A stretch of 64,000 nucleotides of DNA from Heterohyrax brucei (lineage: Eukaryota; Chordata; Mammalia; Hyracoidea; Procaviidae): NCBI GenBank assembly GCA_028571685.1, contig CM053141.1, positions 139,838,833-139,902,832 on the forward strand, written 5' to 3'. The notes below the pieces were generated by a model that saw nothing but the letters and a program-made list of their open reading frames with translations, did no database searches and was not told where the DNA came from. The translations under genes were made by a program, and so were the position numbers. Positions 24,227 to 34,697 of the stretch are shown one piece after another (positions within the stretch are counted from its first letter, which is position 1; every line of letters starts with the position of its first letter).

Positions 24227-24775
24227 AAATATAAATTGAATTGTGTTCCCCCCAAATGTGTGTCAACTTGTCTTGGCCATGATTCCCAGTATTGTAAGAT
24301 TGTCTACTTTTTGTCATCCTACATGTTGCAAATCCTACTTCTATGATGTTAATGAGGCAGGTTTAGTCATGTTAACGCGTCAGCAATCAACCTACAAGAT
24401 TAGGATGTGCTTTAAGTATTTTCTTTTGAGATACAAAAGGGAAATGAGCAGAAAGACAAAAATCCTTGACTGTGCAGTCAATCCTGACTCCCACTGACCC
24501 TAAAGAGGAACCTTTTGTCACCAAGAAACAATAGCCAGGAGAAAAGCATGTCCTTCCAACCCAGGGTTCCAGTGCTAAGAAGCTCCTGGGCTGGGGACAA
24601 CTGATGACAAGAACCTTCCTCTAGAGCCTGTAGAGAAAGAAAGCCTTCCCCTGGATCTGATACCCTGAATTCAGACTTCAATCTCCTAGACTGAGAGAAC
24701 AAATTTCTCTTCGTTAAAGCCATCCACCTGCAATATTTCTGTCATAGCACTATCACTAGATAACTAAGACTCTCG
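24227..24775 (-). mobile_element. Dispersed repeat, 'family A', minus copy
   Basis: Reverse copy of the family also seen at 30,150, 41,219, 46,795 and 47,278. End complement 'ccatgattcccagtattgta', middle 'ctccaggagaaaagcatg'-like stretch near 24,535-24,555, start complement 'gagaacaaatttctcttcgt' and 'atcactagataactaag'. Confidence 0.75.
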
Positions 24776-25227
24776 GCAATTTTTTAACTTTTTTAAAATG
24801 ATAACTTAGTAAATTGTAATTTAGAGAAAAAATATCCTAGAAACAATTTAATCTAATCCCCCTCAAAGTACAACTGAAGCAATGACCTGTGTGTCCGGGT
24901 TCATGCTGTGAATTACAGTCAAAGGTAGAAACTGCATCCAGGTCTCCTACTTCCTAGTTTATTTTCCTTTTGACTACGCCACATTTTACAAGAAAAATAA
25001 TAAATAAATCTCATAAAGCTGAGATATTGGCAGAAATGCTCCAGCAATGCAAAGAGTAAATCATGTACTATTGTATCCTAGTCAATGTGGAGTACAATTG
25101 TAACATGATTTAAATTGGAGAGAAAATAAAGAGTCAGGAAACCTATACTGTTACAGTTATTGTATCTTAACACATCATAAATTTGTAAAACTTAGGCAAG
25201 AATTCCAGGACCCAGCTATCCAGAGAT

Positions 25228-25582
25228 GCTGTTGTTAGTTGTCATTGATTTGGCTGTGACTCATGCACAACACAACAAAATGTTACATGGTCCTGACTAT
25301 CTTCATCAAACTCACTGTGTTTGAATCTACTGTTTTGGTGTCTTCCAACCTGTAGGGCTCCTCTTATAGCATTTTATCAGACCATATTCTGTTGTAATCC
25401 ATTAGGTTTTCATTGGCTAATTTTCAAAAATAGATTACCGGGCCTTTTTTCCTAGTTTTGGAGCTCTGCTGAAACCTGTCCATGGATTGCCTGTTGGTAT
25501 TTAAAATATCAGTAGTTTAGCTTCCAGCATTACAGCAACATACAAACCACCACGGTATAACAAACTGACAGATTGGTGGTTC
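25228..25582 (-). mobile_element. Internally deleted RTE derivative
   Basis: Begins with an RTE 3' tail ('gctgttgttagttgtcattg', 'catgcacaacacaacaaaat'), then passes near 25,320 straight into the RTE 5' region ('gtgtcttccaacctgtaggg', 'ctgctgaaacctgtccatgg', 'cttccagcattacagcaaca'). The last part matches 45,160-45,465. The whole coding region is absent, so this is a short non-autonomous form or the result of a deletion. Confidence 0.75.
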
Positions 25583-26319
25583 TCAGATAAAAATTATATT
25601 TAAAGAAATATAGCAGTTCTGGGGGACTTTTTCAAATTATCGGAAAATTAGGATCAGTTTTGCAGTTATTATAGGAACATCAGAGATTCATTGATTGTCA
25701 CTGTGAAGGGAGGTAGCCAGCACTCAAGAATTTGGATAAGCTGCTGTAAGGAAGTACAGATTCTTCTCAGATTTGGTTCCCTTCTCATGTCCAAGAGAAT
25801 TAAGAATCTCACAGGCATGTTTCTCCTCAGGGCATAAATGACAACTGATTGCAATAAAGTTTGCCTGGTGGTTTTCAGGCTGGATTAAAGTAATTGGTAG
25901 AATAAATGTGCATTGTGGTTGATAGTCTTCTAAATTTGATGAAGAAAACTATAATTTACATGATGCTCTGAGCAAAATATTTACAGTGTGCAGTGAGGAC
26001 ATCTTTGTCCTGAGTATGACCTGTAAAATGGCTTAGAAATTATAGCTCAACTGGGTGCTTTGATATGATTAAATATATGTACTTAGTTCACTTTCTAGGG
26101 TTGGCATGACAAAAATAAAAGGGTAAGTTAGTGTTTTTTGAGCTTCCTTAAGAATTACTTATATCTCTAGTGTAATACAATTTTTTAAAATACTCCAGAA
26201 AGATACACAAAACCAAGAAAACACACTGTTTTTTCTTCTCAGAGAAGCACTTCTATAATTTTAGATAGATGCACTATTAGGGGATACATACCATACTATA
26301 GCAGACAGAGATCCAGAGA
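25583..26319. other. No gene or clear repeat recognised
   Basis: AT-rich unassigned sequence; no frame above 61 codons. Confidence 0.4.
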
Positions 26320-26838
26320 AACCAGAAAACAATATGCAGCAACCCCTTGAGTATGAAACATTGCCTGATTCTGCGCCAACCTCACAACATTGTTAACTTT
26401 CAGCCCAGTCTTGCATCCACTGCGTCAATCCACATCATTGAGGGTCTTTCTCTGTTTCACTGACCGTCTGCTTTACCAAGCATGACCTCCTTCTCCAGGG
26501 ACTGGTCCCTCCTGATAACATGTCCAAAGTGGATAAGAGAAAGTCTTGCCATTCTCACTTCTAAGGAGCATTCTGGCTATACTTTTTCCAAGACAGATTT
26601 GTTCATTCTTCTGGCAATCCATAATATATTCTTCACTACCACCATAATTCAAAGGCATCAGTTCTTCTTTAGCCTTCTTTGTTCATATGAGGTGATTGAA
26701 AATGCCTTGGCATGGCTCTGAGTGCACCATAGACCTAGAAGCGCCATCTTTGGTTTTTTTCACGTTTTAAAAGAGGTCTTTTGCAGCAGTTTTGCTCAGT
26801 GTGGTACATCATTTGTTTCCTTGACTAATGCTTCCAAG
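26320..26838 (-). mobile_element. RTE LINE 3' region, host of nested insertions (part 1)
   Basis: 'actggtccctcctgataaca', 'agacagatttgttcattctt' and 'aggtcttttgcagcagtttt' are RTE 3' coding/tail blocks. Interrupted after 'gcttccaag' (26,830-26,838) and resumed at 27,690 by a near-identical 'gcctccaag'. Confidence 0.88.
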
Positions 26839-27002
26839 GGCTGTTGTTGTTGTTAGATGCTGCCAAGTCAGTTCCGACTCATAGGAACCCTATAAACAAC
26901 AGAATGAAACACCGCCCAGTCTTGCGCCATGTCCACAGTTGTTATTATACTTAAGCCCATTGTTGCGGCCACTGTGTCAATCCATCTCATCGAAGGGGTC
27001 TT

Positions 27003-27638
27003 AGGCTGGGTTTTCTAGGGAAGCAAAACCAGTAACACGTGTAGGTACAAGGAAAGATTTATAACATATATATATATAGACAGATAGATAGATACAAATA
27101 TAGGAAACAGCTCACGTAATCACAGAAGCTGAATGTCCCAAGCTCTGGCACAAGTCTCACGTGTCCACGGAAGCTGAGGAACCCAAGGTCAGCAAGTCAG
27201 AGACCAGAGTTGCAGATCACCGGTTGTGTAGGTCAGTGGATCCCAAGCTGGTGGCGAGACGATGCGACAGAGGCTGGAGGTCGGTGGATTCCAAGCTGGT
27301 GGCGAGACGAAATGATAGAGGCTGGAGAACCCAGGATCAGCAGGTCAGGGAGCAGGACTGGGCAGAGGCTGGCGAGCGCAGGATTGGCAGGTCAGGGAGC
27401 AGGGCTCTCACGTGCCGACTGTAAAGACTGATGAGCCCAACAGCTGCTAGCTCAAGTCCCGGAACCAGATGCTGGAACCAGAGAGCAGGAGCTCCTGGCC
27501 ACGTGAGCGATCAGCAGCCGTAGTCCAGTGTCACGAGATGAGAGCCGAGGGGCAGGGAGTCACCACAAACCCCGCCCTGCCACTTAATATAGCAGCCAAA
27601 TAGGTAGTAGCCAAGTTGACATAATCCTGACCACCACA
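27003..27638 (-). mobile_element. Family B LTR-like repeat, copy 2, GC-rich interior
   Basis: Read in reverse it starts 'tgtggtggtcaggattatgt' and ends 'agaaaacccagcct', matching the ends of copies 1 and 3. Flanked by 'gaaggggtctt' (26,992-27,002) and 'gaaggtctt' (27,639-27,647), a likely target duplication inside the RTE tail. The interior is CpG-rich and includes two adjacent 48-bp units. Confidence 0.7.
27232..27327 (+). repeat. 48-bp tandem duplication
   Basis: Units 27,232-27,279 and 27,280-27,327 share 'ccaagctggtggcgagacga' and 'agaggctggag'. They differ at several positions. A related shorter pair with 'ggcaggtcagggagcagg' follows. Confidence 0.9.
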
Positions 27639-27689
27639 GAAGGTCTTCCTCTTTTTCCCTGACCCTCCACTCTACCAAGCATGAAGCAA

Positions 27690-28018
27690 GCCTCCAAGAG
27701 TGCTGACTGTAAATTCAAGTAAGTTGAAATCCTTGATAGCTTTAATATTTTTTTCATTTATCATATTGTTGCTTAGTGATTTAGCCATGACAGTTTTGTT
27801 TTCTATATGTCGAGGTGTAATCCATAATGAAAGCTGTAGTTTTTGACCTTTATCATTAACTGTTTCAAGTTCTCTTCACTTGCAGCAAGCAAGCTTACAT
27901 CATCTAAGTATCTGAGGTTATTAATAAGTCTTCCTCCAATCCTAATGCTGTGCTCTTCTTCTTATAGTCCAGCTTATCTTTAGTATCTTTAAATTCTTCT
28001 TTATAGAACAAATTCTTC
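27690..28018 (-). mobile_element. RTE LINE 3' region, host of nested insertions (part 2)
   Basis: Continues the RTE frame order from 26,838: 'ttgaaatccttgatagcttt', 'gaggtgtaatccataatgaa', 'tcttcacttgcagcaagcaa', 'ttaataagtcttcctccaat'. Confidence 0.88.
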
Positions 28019-29990
28019 TTGCCATGATTTGAGTTCAATTCTCATTTTCTACCCTTTAGTAGAGATAGAGCCCTTGAACAGAGCCTATAATATATATAAA
28101 CTGATAGATAAGTTTTTACCAGCTTACAAAGAAACGTTTTGTATTTTTAGGAATGGCTTATAAACATTTTGTTTCTACTGAAGTTAGGTATGTTTATGAA
28201 GGCTCTAGTCTGAAAACGTGATTACAAACTAACATATAATTCCTTCTCAAGGTCTTTATTTTGATTGTATTTAATGACACAGAACTCACTTCATTGTCAA
28301 CTTTCACCATCCCTTTATATAATAAGTAGCAGGCGGGTGGCAGACTGTTACAGTGGTAGTGGTTTATTTTTCCATTACATGCAAGTTCAGTGGTAGTCCT
28401 ACATAATTTCACCCACGTACCTCATTGACCAGAACTTAATTACTTGGCCACACCTAGCTGCATGGAAGGGTAAGAAATATGGGTTTTACTTGGTGCAGCT
28501 AGGTTCCCAGATGAACAGATAAACATCAAGGTCTTTATTCATGTAAAATAAGTCAAAAATGGATTTGGAAGAACAACTAGCAGCCTCTGCCATGCTGTAC
28601 CCTACACATTTTCATGTTGTATTAATGATCAAATCAGTTGCATCTGGAATCTATCACAGAAATTCTCTTCATATCAGTTGGACTCTCACCCATACTAGTG
28701 TTATTCACAGGTTTTGAATGACTCAACTATATTTCATGCAGAGAAAACATAAATTGAGTTCAAGAAAAGAATAGGAAAAAAATCTCTAAATAGGTTACCT
28801 AGAGTTCACAATAAGATATATTCCTAGTGTAGTTTAGAAGTTATTAAAAAAATTTACATAGATTTTGAGATAAGAAAATTTCTCATTTAATTTAAAGCAG
28901 CAGATGCTCTGATCTTTTTTTTTTTTAATGACTCACTGAAGGTTCTCAAAATAGTATAAAGTGTTACCCTAAAGAGATAGGGTTCTCTCACAAAACTTAG
29001 CTTTGTTTGGAACTTCTAAAATGTGGCCAGATTATCACTATGCCAGAACAGTTTCATACACTTCACGAAAGATGCACAATTGCTTAACAAGTATAATGCA
29101 ATCTGTGGAGCCAAGATAAGGATTGAAAGCAGAAGGAAACAAGTGAGTCATTACAACTATTAATTTCTATTTTTTGATGAGATTATGAGAGAATTGCTTG
29201 CCTCCAGTTTTAGCTGCTTCCTATGTGAACATGTTTGAAGAATGTAGGTGTGGTAAATAAAACAGAAGAAGCTATTTTAATACATGTTCACATCATCTTG
29301 CATGCACTTTTAAACCGAGTTCATGCCAAATAATCCATAAAAAAATTAAAAAGAATAAAAACAACTGCTCCTACATGTTAAAAGTAATTTAAATATTTTG
29401 TTGTCTTTTAAATGTCAGTCTGCTTGAATTCTATGTAGTAACACTTAGATTGTCTATAGTAAATTTTCCAATATTTGGATTTTTTTTTTTTCATCTCATT
29501 TCTTGCCAGGACTATTACGCACATGATCAGTAGCATTACTGGGTTTCTGGGCTTGCTACTACAGTTGGGGAAATACTAGATTAAAAAAACAAAAAACAAA
29601 AAAACCCTTCTTTTCTTCTTCAAAATTGTTATATACTTTCTATTTACTGTGTCTCAGAGCAGAGAATCACTCCAGATTCCTAATTCAAAAAATGGGATAA
29701 ATTCACAGTGTTATTTTGCTATTAGTGCCATCTTGGCTTTTCTGGACTTTGCATGTTTTTGATTTACTTTTTGTGTCTTTGGTTGAGCATACACAAATAC
29801 CTGAAGGAATACTTTAAAAACATGACTAATAGCCAGAATGATAAACATGAATCTGGGATTTCCCATGTGAAGTTAAATAATAATTTAACTTCAGCCTAGC
29901 AAATGAATCTGACACAGCAGTTAATAGAACTCACAAGTGCAATACTGCTGAATTCTTATATATCAGGGTTTAACACTTTTTCTTTAATGG
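28019..29990. other. No gene or clear repeat recognised
   Basis: About 2 kb of AT-rich sequence. Longest frame about 72 codons on the minus strand at 28,194-28,412, without support. Confidence 0.45.
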
Positions 29991-30148
29991 TAGTAACAGG
30001 AATAATAGCTAACACACACTGGGCATTTATTATGTGTAGATGTTGTTCTCTGTATCTTATGTTAATTCAAAAAAATTACATCCTCACAACAATCTATAAG
30101 ATAGAAATCATTGTCTTTCTAGTTTTACTGAAGAGGTAACTAGATCAT
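29991..30148 (-). mobile_element. MIR SINE, part 1 (split)
   Basis: 'gggcatttattatgtgtaga', 'catcctcacaacaatctata', 'gttttactgaagaggtaac' are reverse MIR blocks. The remainder of the element resumes at 30,690. Confidence 0.75.
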
Positions 30149-30149
30149 A

Positions 30150-30688
30150 TCTTAGTTATCCAATGTTACTACAGCAGAAATACCACAAGTGGATGGCTTT
30201 AATAAAGAGAAATGTATTTTCTCACAGTCTACAAGCCCCAATTCAGAGCATCAATTCCAGGGGAAGGTTTTCTTTCTCTGTTGGCTCTGGAGAAAGGTCA
30301 TTCAGTTTCCTTTGGTCTAGGACCTTCTCTGCACAAGAACTTTGAGTCCAAAGGACACACTCTGCTCCTGGCTTTGTTTTCTCCATAGCATGAAGTCCCC
30401 AAGTCTGCTTGCCTTTTGTCCCTTTCCTTTTATCTCTTATAAGATAAAAGGTGGTACAGGCCACATCTCAAGGACACTCTTTGATGGATTAGAGACATGA
30501 CTTTAGCAAGGGTATTAAAGTCCCACCCAAATCCTCTTTAACATAATCCAATCTTGTCCCATTAGACACAAGCAGAGATATATGAAAATGAGAATCACAA
30601 AATAGACAACCACCACACAATACTAGGAATCATGGGCCAACCAAAGAGCTACACACATTTTAAGGGGAATATAATCCATGACAGACCA
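30150..30688 (+). mobile_element. Family A repeat inserted in a MIR
   Basis: Starts 'cttagttatccaatgttact', then 'agaaataccacaagtggatg', 'ttttctcacagtctacaagc', 'tcataa/ataagataaaaggtgg'-type middle, and ends 'ggggaatataatccatgaca'. About 540 bp. Confidence 0.75.
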
Positions 30689-30689
30689 T

Positions 30690-30762
30690 GAGCAAGCTGA
30701 GAAGTTACCCAAGGTCATACAGGTAGGATGTTGCAGATAGAAAATACTAACACAGAATCTCT
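30690..30762 (-). mobile_element. MIR SINE, part 2 (split)
   Basis: 'aagttacccaaggtcataca' is the reverse MIR core expected directly after 30,148. Confidence 0.7.
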
Positions 30763-31249
30763 TCTTCCAGAACTCATGTTGTTGCCTACCACACTAAGCC
30801 ACCTTCCTTCTTTGTTTATGACTTAAGCTGCAGTGATACGAAGACATTTTCCCTAAAAACAAGTTGAAGATATACTAGCACCACATTAGATATACATTTC
30901 TTGGGTCTATTTATATTGCACTCCTTTCTCTGGGAACTGCTCTCCACTCTCCTTTACATTCATTTGACTATAGTAGGAATACCAGTTTGTAGTCTCTTAT
31001 AGACTACAATTTATTAAACCATAGACGGATACCTGATTCAAAATGAGACATTGAGACCTTTTCCAGCATATTTAAAGTTGGTTGTAACTCCAGCTTTAGC
31101 TTGGCTGTCACCTTGAACAGTGAACGTGCAAAGGTAGAAGTTGGCAGCGGTGGCCATTTTCTACCAAAACAGGTAACAGATAAAGCTGATCTGCTATGAA
31201 AGAATAAATCTACCCTTCACAAAAAAGCTGAGATAATTCCTATGTTACT

Positions 31250-31865
31250 GTAATAGACTGATTGCAGTACTGGCCGCAATCTTTCAGTCCTCTTCCTATA
31301 AGCCCCTCCCTTCACACTGTGATTTCTCACCAAGAGGTACAACTGAATGGAGCTATACTTGTGACTTGCTGAAAGTGAGAGTTTCAGTTTCTAGCCTAGA
31401 TCATAAGAAAGCTTGAATGCTTTTGCTTTCTCTCTTTGACCCGTCCAGCCCCTGACAGCTGTCTGGCCAGCCTACTGGAGAGATAAGGAACACATTTATG
31501 GTGCCCCAGACAAGGTCATCCTAACCACACGGTCCGTCTGTAGGTAACTTACCCATTAGCTGACCAAGGAGAAATAAGGAAGCCCAGCTGAGATTATCTA
31601 AGCTCAGCTCAGCTAAGCATAACTGTCCAATCAACCCATGTTGTTGTTAGGTATGCCATCTAGTCAGTTGCTAGTCATCAACCCTGTGTACAAAAGAAGG
31701 AAACCCTGCTCAGTCCTGCAGTACCCTCACAGTCATTGCTATGCTTAAACCAATCACTGCAGCCACTGCTATTGTTTATTTATGCCATCACAGTAGGTTT
31801 ACTTATTTATGTGTGAGAATGCTAAGTTTTACAGTAGCGTGTTATATGCAATAGCTAACTGATAC
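31250..31865 (+). mobile_element. MaLR/MLT1-like solo LTR, interrupted
   Basis: Block order recalls ERVL-MaLR LTRs: 'gacttgctgaaagtgagagt', 'tgcttttgctttctctcttt', 'gcccagctgagattatctaa', then 'atgctaagttttacagtagc' and 'gcaatagctaactgata'. An RTE tail sits inside it. Endogenous-retrovirus-derived, LTR only, no coding content. Confidence 0.6.
31639..31776 (-). mobile_element. RTE LINE 3' tail
   Basis: 'tgttgttaggtatgccatct', 'cctgcagtaccctcacagtc', 'accaatcactgcagccactg'. Short 5'-truncated insertion into the LTR-like repeat. Confidence 0.8.
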
Positions 31866-33050
31866 AGTTACCAGCAGTGTTCCCATCCATGGCTTCAGAG
31901 GTCTGATACAACCTCAGCCCCAGGGTTCCATTAAGTCTTACAATAAATTTTACAATTATTTTAAGCTTTCTAAGTTGGGTTTTGTCATTTGCAACCAAGA
32001 GAATTCCAACTGAGTAGAGTTTTAAGGGGTTGGAGAATAAGTGGGGCAGCATCTCATTTATACAGAGTCTGTAAGTGGTAACCAAACCTGTGATGGGTTA
32101 GTTGAAGGACACTGAATAAAGGAAAAAAGGGAAGTACTGCTCAAAGTCTAGTTAAGAAAACAAAAACCAAGTTAAATACGTCAACTGGAGAAAATGTCAT
32201 TCAAGGAATTGATTACAAAAGTAATGGAACGGATAAAATAAAGGAAGAGGGGAACTCAAAGATGAAAAATAAGAAAGATAATAATATCTAAAGAACAAAA
32301 ACTTACGGTGCTCTTGGGATCAAGTTCACGGACCTGTACTTGCTAAATGATGAAGGAGACATTACTGCAGTCAGCTCTGGATCTGCTGATGAGTTGCTAC
32401 TTCAAGCAGGGATGGGACAGCAAATGCCATCCCTGATGCCAGAAAGGCTATCAGAAACTGGAGCCAAGCCAACTGGAAGCCATAGGTAAATCCATTTTTC
32501 AGGCCCCCAGCCTTCCAACATCCTGCCAGTGCCTCCCATTAGCAGCCCTATCCTGCTGGCAAGGAATCTGGGAAATGTAGTTTGTGGACCTAGGAAATCT
32601 TCTAAAATATTAACAGAACAAAGAGAAGCCAGGAGAGGGGCTTAAAGGAAACAAAGGACAAGGTAAATTGCACAGTAAAGATGGCCATGAACTTTAAGAA
32701 AAGTAACTTTGGAGGCTTGTTAAAACATTCTCATGCCTAAGATATGGTGAAAAGAAACTGAGCTACCTCTCTTCAAGAGACCTTACAAGATCAAACAAGA
32801 AGCATTTTCGTAGTGCTTAGCCCTAACTGAAGGCCAGGGGAACTACTCCTGGATGTGTGACCTGCCCAGTGTCCTAGGGACTCTGATACAACCTGAGAGC
32901 AGGGGAAGGGAAACCTGAAAAACCTCAACCCAGTAAAAGAAAACTCTGAGAAGATTGAATTGTATTTGGAAAATTAGAAGAATGTGACCTTTCTTACAAC
33001 CAAGAATTCAAGTACAATGGTGGAGTTCTAAGAGACATTCCATACAGTGT
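31866..33050. other. No gene or clear repeat recognised
   Basis: Moderate GC, no long frame. No splice-bounded coding segment found by eye. Confidence 0.4.
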
Positions 33051-33051
33051 G

Positions 33052-33166
33052 GTATAGATGAGGAAACTGAAGGATTTAGTAATGTACCCCAGGGTCACAC
33101 AGTTACAGAGCCAGCTCCATTGATGTTTGACTTAATCCTCCCCCTGGACCACGCTACCACCATAGG
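33052..33166 (-). mobile_element. MIR SINE, partial
   Basis: 'tagatgaggaaactgaagga', 'ccccagggtcacacagttac', 'agagccagctcca'. Confidence 0.85.
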
Positions 33167-33433
33167 TTATGTAACAATACATTAGAAATAGATAATCCAT
33201 GAAGTTATGCTAGATACTTGCTTGTGGCCAGATCTCTACTTTCTGAAATAGGCTACTTGTTTATACTTTCAAATAAGAAACTCATATTTTTTTGTGTACA
33301 AAGAACAAATAATGTAAACTAGACTAATGAAAACAGCACAGCCAGAATGGAAATAATGAGAACATTCACAAATTGTGAAGAAAATAACCAATGTCACTGA
33401 ACAACTTGTGCAGAAATTGTTGAATAGGAACCT

Positions 33434-33744
33434 AAAATGCTGTGTAAACCTCTACCAAATAGTTACCAAGGAATATGTGGAATATTTGCTAGCACAATCC
33501 ATAAGTTAAATAAAATTTTATTTTTATTATTATTTATTATTATTTATTATTTATTATTATTTATTTATTTATTATTATTATTATTATTATATATTATTTA
33601 TTATTAAATAAAAATTTTGTTTTTATTTAACTTATGGATTGTGCTAGCAAATATTCCACATATTTTAATTTTCCTTTCATTGTGAAACATTGTTTTCCTA
33701 GAAAATACTTTTTGTGTTTTTGGTAGAGGTTTACACAGCATTTT
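33434..33744. repeat. Long inverted repeat around an (ATT)n tract
   Basis: Left arm segments 33,434-33,459 (26 nt) and 33,473-33,515 (43 nt) have exact reverse complements at 33,719-33,744 and 33,621-33,663. The loop (33,516-33,620) is almost pure A/T triplet repeat. The right arm touches the inverted 5' part of the RTE copy that follows. Can form a large hairpin. Confidence 0.97.
33516..33610 (+). repeat. (ATT)n/(TTA)n microsatellite
   Basis: Run of 'ttattattatttattattat'-type repeats forming the loop of the inverted repeat. Confidence 0.97.
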
Positions 33745-34357
33745 ATGATGGCGAAAAACATATTTGTGATGAAAGTCATTGGTCTTGCAAAATTCTATCA
33801 TACAATCTCCGGCATCATTTCTATCACAAAGGTGGTATTTTCCAGCTACTAATCCTTCTTCTTTGTTTCCAACTTTCACATTCCAAACACCAGTCATTAT
33901 CATTGCGTCCTGATTGCATGCTTGATCAATTTCAGAGTGCAGGAATTGGTAACATTTTTTGATTTCTTCATCTTTGGTCTTCACAGTTGGTGAGTAAATT
34001 TGAATAGTAATTGTATTAAATGGTTTTTCTTTTACATGTATGGATATAATACTATCATTGACAGTGTCATATTTTCAGGATAGATTTTGAAATGTTCTTT
34101 TTGATAATGAGTGCATTGCCATTCCTCTTCAAGTTGTCATTCCCAGCATTGTAGACCATATGATTGTCTGATTCAAAATGGCAAATATCAGTCTATTTCA
34201 GCTCAGTAATGCCCAGGATACTGATGTTTATGTGTTCCATTTCGTTTTTGACAACTTTCAACTTTCCTAGATTTTGAGAATAAAGGACTTCTCTAACGTA
34301 CTTTGTATATTTCATATTCTGATTCTTTTCGCCATCATAAACAGCAGCTATGGATAT
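33733..34357 (-). mobile_element. RTE LINE, inverted 5' segment
   Basis: Endonuclease part of an RTE copy, antisense: frames with MEHINISILGITELK (34,193-34,240), VWNVKVGNKEEGLVAGKYHL, CDRNDAGDCMIEFCKTNDF (33,790-33,900). Ends near the FFHQHK-type block, exactly where the sense segment at 34,358 takes over. Confidence 0.88.
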
Positions 34358-34577
34358 GGACCTCACCAGATGGAACACATAGGAATCAAATCAAACACAT
34401 TTGTGGAAACTGCGGAAAAGTCTGATAACATCAGTCAGAACAAGGCCAGGGGATGACTGTAGAACAATCATCAAGCACTCATAAACAAGTTCAAGCTGAA
34501 ACTGAGTAAAATAAGAAGTCCATTAAAGCCAGAGTATGACCTTGTATATATTCTACCCGGATTTAGAGACCATCTGT

Positions 34578-34697
34578 AAAGTGCTGGCTTACTTCTGTTT
34601 GAGAAATAGTTTTTTTAAACAAAAAAAAATTCAACTAAAGCAAAAGCTACAGGTTATCACAAAAAATCAACTAAGCATGATAACTTTTACTGCAACC
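34578..34697 (+). repeat. 120-bp segment, copy 1 (inside RTE)
   Basis: Begins 'aaagtgctggcttacttctg' and ends 'aacttttactgcaacc'. Its partner is at 37,110-37,236. It breaks the RTE frame between 'gagaccatct' and 'agaatagatttgac'. Confidence 0.93.

Larger units (their letters stand above)
26839..27689 (-). mobile_element. Second RTE 3' tail inserted into the first, itself interrupted
   Basis: A short 5'-truncated RTE 3' end, 'gttgttagatgctgccaagt' to 'actctaccaagcatga'. It is split by the family B element at 27,003-27,638. The flanking nine bases (gcttccaag / gcctccaag) look like its target-site duplication. Confidence 0.8.

Noticed and set aside
24105-24317. Minus-strand protein with repeated HSSIHILL
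   Set aside because: Translation of the 24-bp minisatellite; no start context or neighbouring gene.
27161-27431. GC-rich stretch as CpG-island promoter
   Set aside because: It lies wholly inside a family B repeat with tandem units; no exon follows.
33604-33984. 126-codon minus frame as a host gene
   Set aside because: Its recognisable part is RTE endonuclease; the C-terminal end runs into the inverted repeat.
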